From Armillaria gallica (Eukaryota > Basidiomycota > Agaricomycetes > Agaricales > Physalacriaceae), in the NCBI GenBank assembly GCA_037576215.1, contig JBANDB010000007.1:3813001-3877000 (forward strand): a stretch of 64,000 bases of DNA, read 5' to 3'. Both the position numbers and the translations under genes were made by a program. Below, piece by piece: positions 40,701 to 49,700 of this stretch. Under the pieces are notes generated by a model, which saw only the letters and a list, made by a program, of their open reading frames with translations, had not been told where the DNA came from and ran no database searches. Position 1 is the first letter of the stretch. Each line of letters begins with the position of its first letter.

Positions 40701-43700
40701 GTTAAAAACATGACTAAAATCCACGCCGAAACACAAAAGGCACTTACGGTGGCTGCAGAAAAGATGAAGGCCCAATATGACAAAGAGAAGTGACTGTCTC
40801 ACCCATATAAAATCGGCGACCATGTATGGCTTGATGCCACGAACCTTCACCTCCCCCAACCAAAGAAAAAGCTCGATGACAAGCGAGTCAGTCCCTTCTT
40901 GATCCTCGACAAGGCCGGCATCAGCGCATATAAACTCAAGCTACCGCCACATTGGAAGATCCACCCCTGGTTTAATGAAAAACTCCTGACACCCTATACC
41001 CCGCTGGCCTTCCCTAATCAAGAATTACCACCACCACCACCAGAGCTAATCAAGGAAGAAGAGGAATACGAGGTCAAGGAGGTTCTGACACGCAAACAAG
41101 ACCACTTCGCGGTCAGTGAGAGCAAAGACCACAACGGACAACTGACTACTTTGTCAAATGGAAAGGCTGGACATGGGAACACAACAGTTGGGTCAGAGAA
41201 GAGGACATGATACACACGCAGGATGCGGTTGCAGATTATGAACGATGACAAAACGCGATACGGGGAAATTTCTATGGGCAGTTGGGATGCCTGCCTTAAT
41301 GGGGGGGTGATGTTACGATTTATTCACTTTTTTCCATTATCTTATCTTATCACCACCCAGCATCTTGGCATCTTGGCATGAATCCCCAATGCAAAGAAGA
41401 CGAACCCCAGAACTTCTCTTGAGGCACGGACATTTTTAGACACCAACTATTGTATATAAGTAGCACAGCTCTCAGCCATGTACCCCAGCTTCGAGCTAAG
41501 TTTATACACTCTGGACTTTTCTCTATTTGCTTGCCAAGAGTCTACGCGTTGAGACCGCTTCACTGTAATAGGCACCACAGTTCCATCGGCCTGTCCAAAG
41601 TGAGAGACAGAATCCGTTGGATGCCTCACCTGTTATACCCGAGTCCAGCCATAACAATAACGACCAAGTTATGCTCCACCAGATCAAGAAGGCCACCCGC
41701 CAGTTGAGTAAAAATACTATATACTCGGCTGATGGAGAAGTACCAACTGCCTACGAAGGCTGGAAGGTGTGCCTGCTCCGAATCGATTACAATTGGCGCC
41801 TCAAACAGGCAGAAGGAACAACAGCGACATTGTCGTGACCACAGGCACAGAAGACGACCATGCCTGCTAGGGGTGGTCAAACAGCAGTCCCGATGACCAC
41901 AATGGCAACAGGGACGACTTTCGGAGGATGCGGTGCACTGATGGATGTTGATGCAGCCAGGGCAGCGTCGGTATGCTTCCAATGTGGCAAAAAGGGCCAC
42001 TTCAAGCACAACTGTCCCTTGTCCCCGAAAACCCAGGCAGAAGCATTATGGCACTGTAACACTTACTGGGATAAACACCCAGATATGGAAACACTCTCAA
42101 TGGTAGAGGAGGTAAAAGAAACTGCCGAGTAGATGACGATTCAGTCTATTTGGTGGACCAGGGCTTAGTTTTGGCTGGTACACCCATTGCGCTTAATAAA
42201 TGTACTTATATATCACCTGTAGTAACCACCACGCATTTGAATATACCCGCGACTTCGCAATCAGACCAGAAACTAAGCAAGAATCAAATTACGGACCCAG
42301 GAACGAGTGGCACGGTTGTCCGACTACCAGCTCGATGTTCGACGAGTAACCTATTACAGGTGAAAGCGAACGACAAGTCACCTACCATAGTGACACCCAT
42401 CTTAACAGTGATGCCTCGGGTGTATGACCCCACGACTCAAGGTGATTCCTTGGACAGTGGGGCATGGGAACAAGTGCCTTTGCTTGCAAAGGGTCACGCC
42501 TCCCTTGATGAAGCGGCTCTATGGAGTCCCTGCCTTGCAGGGAGTTTCGAGGGAATAACTTTGGTGAAACCTCCTCTGGTAAAAGAGAACACCGCACGGT
42601 GAAGAGACTCTGTGCGTGCAGGCTAGAAATGCAACAGTGTCGAAGACACTGATCACACCCACACCCAACACTACACACACAAACCCTCAAGTTCTTGGGG
42701 GGATATTATGCGATAGAAGCAGATTGAAGCAAACAACTAAACTCTCAGAATATACAATACACGTGTATAGCAATAGCGCGCGTCACGTATCTAGATCTCT
42801 CTAAGTCCAAAGGCTTTTATAACAAGAGGGGCGACCAATGTCGCCGGGCCTCAAGGCAAGGTGTACTACAATACACGATATGTCGCCACACACCCACAAA
42901 ACCCTCAATAAGTCGCGCGCGTCACACACAGGTAACCACAACAACCTAAACACACTCTAAACACAACTCAAAGCTTGCGCTCTAAGCAGAAACCCTTCAC
43001 AAAACGTCCACTCAAGCCACAGGATTTGAACCTACGCACTCAAGCTTCCAAAACCAATCGTAGACCCACAGGGTTTGAACCTATGCCAATCCAGAGACAC
43101 AATAACCAACTAAACCCCGTCCGACAAGCCAAAGGGTTTGAACCTCTGCCGCTTGTGGAAATGAGAACCCTCAAGCGCGCACTAATCAGACCACAGGGTT
43201 TGAACCTGTGCTGCCTGTAATGCTGTGTGTTAGAAGAAGGCCTCTGTACGAACACTAATCAGACCAAAGGGTTTGAACCTCTGCCGCCTGTAGTATCTCG
43301 CACACAAGAAACGCTGTCCGACAAGCCAAAGGGTTTGAACCTCTGCCACTTGCGGAATGGTATACCCAACTAAGCGCGTGCTAATCAGACCAAAGGGTTT
43401 GAACCTCTGCTGCCTGTAACACCGCGCGTCACAAGAAACCCTCAAAACTCAAGAGCGTGTCCGCAATGACACAATATCTCTTATTCTCAGGGTAGAGCGC
43501 AGTCAACCAATCACTCAAACCATACACGAGTCCCCGCTAGGCAAGTCCCCTGCTAAGCAAGTCCCCCGCTAAGCTTTCTACGCCTCGCGCGCAACTCAAT
43601 TCACTTGGTATGATATCAATTCTAGGTTTATTCTCTCACTCGAAGTTACAAACTAATCCTGCTGCTAAGGGCGTCAAGCTGGAGGCTTGCACGTGACTAC

Positions 43701-46700
43701 AACGGGGGTCCGAAACTTGTACACTACAAGTACACTGCGCTATTTATCTATTTTACGTCCTACAAATTTGTACCACCAAATATAGTATTATTTAAGCTGT
43801 GGGGTACTTTTGCCTGTGTCCCGCGCATGTTGCAATTATCACGCCATAGCTTGGCGCTGACTCAGGAGTCTGGCCCGGGGCCAGGTCCTGTCTCTGAGTG
43901 TCGCGGCATCAGTTACCAAGGCTATGACATGCGGGTTGACATCAGTTGCCATATCCCCGGAGTTATAGCCTACCCCGCAACTTCTTATTTCGCTTCCTAG
44001 TATTCTCACAGGGAATTCCATTGTAGTGAGGGCAACATGCTTCTTGTCTAGGCCTCGTGCATTTTGGCTGAAGCCCAGAACTTCGGATTTACTTGAGTTC
44101 TGACATCTCAAGGTCTAGAACTCTAAGCTCCGGGCCTGCCATGCCTTGCGCGTCATAGATCACTGCTACGCGAAGTCTTAATTACCCCGCAAGCGTGTCC
44201 CACGCTATTCTTAGCGTGCGTATGCTTTGCCTTGTCAGAGCACTCAGTGTCAAGCACTGGGACTTCATACCTAGTACGGCCTTTCTAGTACCATTCTCAG
44301 GTTAAGCCATGCGCTCCACCCAGCTTTACTCTGGTAATATCATTACTGGCATTATAAACACTGCGCTCTGTTGCTTTCATCATTGCCTTCGTGTCTGGGC
44401 ATTATTGCCTGTACTCATTTGTACAATTCACAAATTTACACGCGTGAATGCTTTTCAAGCGTGTCAATGGCTACCAAAGTCTAAATCCCTTATACACCAA
44501 GGGGCTTTGGTGATGGCTAAGGACAACAACGAGAGGGCAAGGGTCTATTTGCCCTTGGTCCTGAAGACGACGATCGAGGACAAACTGGAGTCAAGTAAGG
44601 GCCCCCGACCAGTTGCCAATGCCTGTCATGATGAAGGGCGACTCGACGAAGGGGGAATGCCAGATGCAATGAGGGACCTGGCTAGTAACCCAGGCTCGAA
44701 GGAACCAGTTGAAGGCGACTGCCATGCAACAGTGAGAAGCGTAGGCAATCATTGTTTGACGGTGTCAGCCCAACCTACTGTCTCTTTATGGGACGGTACC
44801 TTCACAGAATGCACCTCCCATTTCACGACTGACTCAAAAGCTGCAAGGGAGGAAGCTGCTAGCACCCAGGCAGTGCAAAGGGGGCATCAGGTAGCTTTTA
44901 TTGAAGAAATACCTGATGATGAGGACATTACAAGCTTCATGATGAACAAGAATGCTAAATTAATACCCCCTTTAGAAATTGCGGTGACCTCACCAATGGT
45001 AGTTGAGCCCAGACGGGTCGACACAAAGGTTAGAGAGGCCCCACAACTCGCATGCACTTATACAAGTGGCGAGACTTATAATGAATGGCTTAAACCATTC
45101 GGAGCTGAGTGGACTCTGCACGGAATAGTAAAAGCGCGCACAGAGTCAGAGGCGAAGGCAATCCTAAAGAATTGGATTCACAAGGCACGTGCAGAGGAGG
45201 TAGTCGACTCAATGATCGAAGCAATGAGGGGGATGAAGCGAATCAATGTGCTCTGGTGGCTGGAAGAGCTGTGAGAGCTGAAGTGATATATCAGTGCGCT
45301 AAGCGGGAAAGGGAAGGACCTGGTTATCCCTGTCGAAATCGGAACACCAGGAGCCCTTGTCAAAATCTCCACAGCTGTGTTGGTAGACAGTGGGTGCACT
45401 AGCAGCACCATCAACCAAAAGTTCATCAAACAGTACAACATCCCGACTCAAGCGACAGCAGCGCCAATCCCAGTCTATAATGCCGATAGAACCAAAAACC
45501 AAGGAGGATCAATTACAAAATACACCAAGATCAAACTTAAGATCGGAGATCATTCTGAACAAATAGATCTAGCCATAACAGATCCCAGTGATAAAGTGAT
45601 CTTCCTCGGTCATGATTGGTTAGCCTGGCATAATCTGATCATCAATTGGAAGACAGGGGGATTAACATTTGCACGGTGCGAATGTTGCAAGAACCCATTC
45701 ATACTACCCGATGCAGATCCCGATGACAAGTGGGACGAAGAGCTGGAGGAGGGAGATACCATTCTCACAATAGATTTCATGCAGGCTATTCTCATATGCG
45801 CTCACGATGCTAATGACTTGGCTGCTGCAGCACATGCAGACAAGGAGACCAAGACGTTCAAAGAGATGGTTCCAGAATGGTGTCAGGATTTCAACGATCT
45901 ATTCGACAAAGATAGTTTTGATGAACTTCCTGAACTGAAGACTTGGGACCATGCCATTGAACTCACTCCCAATGCAAGCGCCAATCTAGATTGCAAGGTC
46001 TACCCTCTTAACCGGAACGAACAAGCAGAACTTGACAAGTTTCTGGACAAGAACCTCTCGAGTGGATGAATACGGCCCTCCAAGTCACCCATGGCTTCAC
46101 CTTTCTTCTTTGTCAAGAAAAAGGATGGCAAGCTGCAACCAGTACAAGATTACCGGAAGCTCAACGAAATGACAATTAAAAACTGTTATCCGCTTCCTCT
46201 CATCTCGGAACTGATGGACAAGTTATGGGGGGCCAAATACTTTTCTAAGCTCGATGTTCGATGGGGATACAACAATGTACGCATCAAAAGTGGCGATGAA
46301 TGGAAGGTGGCATTCAGAACTAATCGAGGGTTGTTCAAACCCATGGTTATGTTCTTCAGGCTCACCAATTCGCCTGCCACCTTCCAGTGGATGATGAATG
46401 ACATCTTCAAAGATCTCATTGCATCAGGCCATGTCACGGTGTACCTTGACGACATCCTAATCATGTCCAAGACCAAGGAGGAGCATCATCGCATCATGTG
46501 CGAGGTTCTGAGACTCCTCTGAAAGAACAAGCTATTCCTAAAAGCGGAAAAGTGTGAGTTCGAAACCTTGGAGACAGAGTACCTCGGAGTCATCATCAGT
46601 GAAGGAAGCATCCAAATGGACCCAGTCAAAATTGCAGGAATCGCGGAGTGGCCTGTACCAGTCAAGAAAGTACAACTCCAGTTGTTCTTAGGCTTTACCA

Positions 46701-49700
46701 ACTTCTACCAACATTTCATCAAAGGGTATAGCAAGGTCGTCAAGCCAATGACCCAGCTAACTGGAAACGATCCATGGAAGTGGGGAAAAGCACAACAGGA
46801 CGCATTCGAGGAATTGAAGAGATTGCTGGCCAAAGAAGTGGTACTGGCAATACCCACGGAGGAAGGCAAGTTCTGTGTAGAGGCGGACACAAGCGAGGGG
46901 GCAATCAGTGCTGTATTGTCACAAGAGCAGGATGGAAAATGGCGCCCAGTCACGTTTCTATCCAAGTCCCTCACAGTTACGGAACGAAATTATGAAATTT
47001 ATGACAAGGAACTGCTGGCAATCATGCTGGCTCTGGATGAGTGGAGGCACTACCTAATGGGTGCAGCTCAGGACTTCAAGATATGGACAGATCATCAAAA
47101 TCTGCAGTATTTCCGAAAGCCCCAAAAGCTCAACTGATGTCAAGCACATTGGGTAACTGAGCTTGCTGAATACCATTTCTCACTGCACCACAAACTGGGA
47201 CTGGCAAACAAGAAGGCTGACCTACTAAGCCGACAAGCAGACCACAAGCAAGGAAAGGAGGACAACGATGAGGTTATCGTCCTCAAACCCAAGCACTTCC
47301 AGGCACTAGTCATGCCCACGATCGAGGAAATCCATTCCAAGATTAAGCAAGCCATGCTCGACCACCACCGATGGGACAAGAATGTTTCTGCGTCCCTCAG
47401 CCATGATCGAGAGATGAAGCTAGATGATGGGTTAATCTACTACGATTCCCACATCTATATTCCCCAAGATCATGTGCTGCAAGGAGAAATCATCGCGATG
47501 CATCACGACCACATCATGGTGGGACACCCCGGCATTGAAAAAACTAAAGAACTCAGGTTACGAGAGTATTGGTGGCCAAGGATGAAGAAAGACATAGAGA
47601 ACTACGTCTGTGCCTGCGAAATGTGTCAACGAACCAAGTCGAGCACGCAAGCAAAAGCAGCGCCTCTTCATCCTAATGCCATTCCTTCCCGACCATGGAC
47701 TCATATCTCCATTGATATGGTTACTGGTTTACCTAGGTGCAACGGATTTGACACGATCTTAATGATTGTCGACCGATTCTCCAAGGAAATCATACCTGTC
47801 GCATGTACAACAGAGATGTCATTGGAAGGGTGGGCCAAGATCCTACAAGATGAAGTATACGCTAGACATGGAATGCCCCAGGTTGTCATCTCCAACCGAG
47901 GCACCGTGTTCATATCCAAGTTCATGAAAGACCTTTATGACTTGCTTCAAATTAAGGCAAATGTATCCACTGCCTATCACCCACAGACTGATGGACAGAC
48001 TGAATGAGTCAATCAGGAGGTTGAAAAATACCTCCAGATCTTCGTCAATCATCGTCAGAACGACTGGGTTGAATGGCTCTCCCTTGTGGCCTTCGCTCAT
48101 AACAACCGCATCCATTCCACTATGGGCAAAAGTCCCTTCGAGGTTAACTACAGCTATAATGCTGAAATCCTCCCTGGTGCAAAACCCCGAGCACCTTTCA
48201 GAACACTGGCCTCAACCACATTTGTTTCACAGATGCAGAAAATCCATGCTAAAGCAAAGCAAGCGCTCGAGAAAGCCGCCGACCAGATGAAAGCCCAATA
48301 CGACAAAAAGAAACGACCTGCAGTTGAATACCAAGTGGGAGACAAGGTGTGGCTCGACACAACCAACCTCAACCTCCCACATCCCAAGAAGAAACTCACA
48401 GACAAATGAATGGGCCCATTCCCTATCATCGCAAAGGTCAGAGCATCAGCATACAAATTAAAGCTCCCGACAGGCTGGCAGATCCATCCAGTATTCAACG
48501 AAACACTCCTCACCCCATACACACCACCCGCCTTCCCAAACCAAGAACAACCACCTCCTCTGCCGCCAGATCTCATCAATGGCGAAGAACACTATGAAGT
48601 CGAGAAAGTCCTCGACAGTAGGGAACACAAAATCAGAGGAAAGGCCAGCGAACCATGGCATTGGGTCACAGACTACTTTGTGAAATGAAAAGGATATGGA
48701 CCAGAATCCAACAGTTGGGTACAGGAGGATAACATGGACGCTGAAGAACTTGTTGATGAATACCTCGCAGAAAAAGTGAATTGAACTGAACATGAGACAG
48801 GAGATTGGCAATCCTACATGGACCCATTCACTGGATGAAAAGTTCGGTACAACCAACAGCTAGACTGGGATTACTTTGGTGGCAATGACGACCCTTCGAC
48901 ATACTCGAAATCGCCGTTCAAAGTAACAGAAATCCCATAAACAAACAGCAGTTGGGGCATGCCCTATAAAGGGGGATAGCTACAGGCCCTCATTCACGAC
49001 TTCTAACAACAAAATATCTTACAAAAATGCGTGCATAATCAGGCCTGCCCAACAGGACAAAGGGTCAAGTCTACCACTCGCATCACCACCATACGGAAAA
49101 TCCCCTCTCCCTACCGACGAATTTTATAAGGGCTGCTGGGACAAGCTGCAGCCTATATGGCATTTCTCCGAAACCTCTAAAAAAGATCTCTGGGGACGGC
49201 ATGATGATGATGCAGAATAAAACACCAATGTACTAGCAGTTGGGATGCCTGCCTTAACAGGGGGGTAATGTTATGATTTATTCATTTCTTCTTATCTTAT
49301 CTTATCTTCAGCACTTACCCCTTATCTTATCTTTAAATCTGCGACTCCATGGAGCCTTTGTAAATCTTCACATCATCACACTCCACTGGTGGAGCATGTG
49401 TTGTCATATTCTCAGCTACCGTGTATTTGGCTTATTCACTTTCTAACACGGTACCCTCATCTTAGTACCCATTACAGACCCTCACCTTAGTATAAAAGTA
49501 GTGTACTCAAAGCTGTATATTCCCTAGCTTTGAGCTAACGTTTATTCATACCGAAACACATTCCTTCTCGCTAAGTGCTATTCAGTTAGTCTTGATCAGC
49601 AATTATCAAAGGACTGGTTGGTGACTGTACGAACATGATACAGCCAACTATTTACCCTTGATTGCAGTTCGGGTCTTACACACTGTAACAGCCTTAGTAA

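Larger units (their letters stand above)
33377..41656 (+). mobile_element. Gypsy element C (chromovirus), 8280 bp, inserted in B gag
   Basis: LTRs 33377-33722 and 41311-41656, both 346 bp; perfect target duplication ATAAC (33372-33376 and 41657-41661). The LTRs differ at about 14 positions, all transitions and nearly all explained by CpG decay. Related to B in layout and pol sequence but clearly a separate family. Purine tract AATGGGGGGGTGA precedes the 3' LTR. Coding regions carry many TGA stops and a few frameshifts. Confidence 0.92.
32366..42132 (+). pseudogene. Element B gag (interrupted by element C)
   Basis: Part 1, 32366-33376, contains a Pro/Gly-rich linker and the capsid-like core ([59 protein letters not shown]). 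Element C then enters exactly between codons after GVHNN. Part 2, 41662-42132, resumes with [10 protein letters not shown] in frame and ends with the zinc knuckle [14 protein letters not shown]. In-frame TGAs at 32897, 33125 and 41836 each fit CGA to TGA or a similar change. Gag would form the virus-like particle shell and bind RNA. Confidence 0.8.
30878..49680 (+). mobile_element. Gypsy element B (chromovirus), carrying nested C and D
   Basis: LTRs 30878-31290 and 49269-49680, perfect target duplication CACTG (30873-30877 and 49681-49685). Order: LTR, primer site, membrane ORF1, gag (split by C), spacer (split by D), single-frame pol with protease, RT, RNase H, integrase and chromodomain, purine tract (AACAGGGGGGTAA), LTR. 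Without C and D it is about 8.7 kb. It has many in-frame TGA codons, so it is inactive. Confidence 0.9.

Noticed and set aside
43010..43420. Functional tRNA genes
   Set aside because: Only the T-arm part is well formed; complete acceptor and anticodon arms could not be built.
43010..43420. CRISPR-like repeat array
   Set aside because: Units are diverged, spacing is irregular (50-74 bp), the genome is eukaryotic, and no cas gene is present.
43040..43445. Minus-strand open frames with repeated RFKPFGL-like peptides in element D
   Set aside because: They are translations of the T-arm-like tandem array, not a protein gene.
44515..48940. UGA recoding (Trp or Arg) to explain TGA codons in pol
   Set aside because: TGA replaces both Arg and Trp codons, pol also has a catalytic Asp-to-Asn change, and LTR pairs show CpG decay; degeneration explains all.
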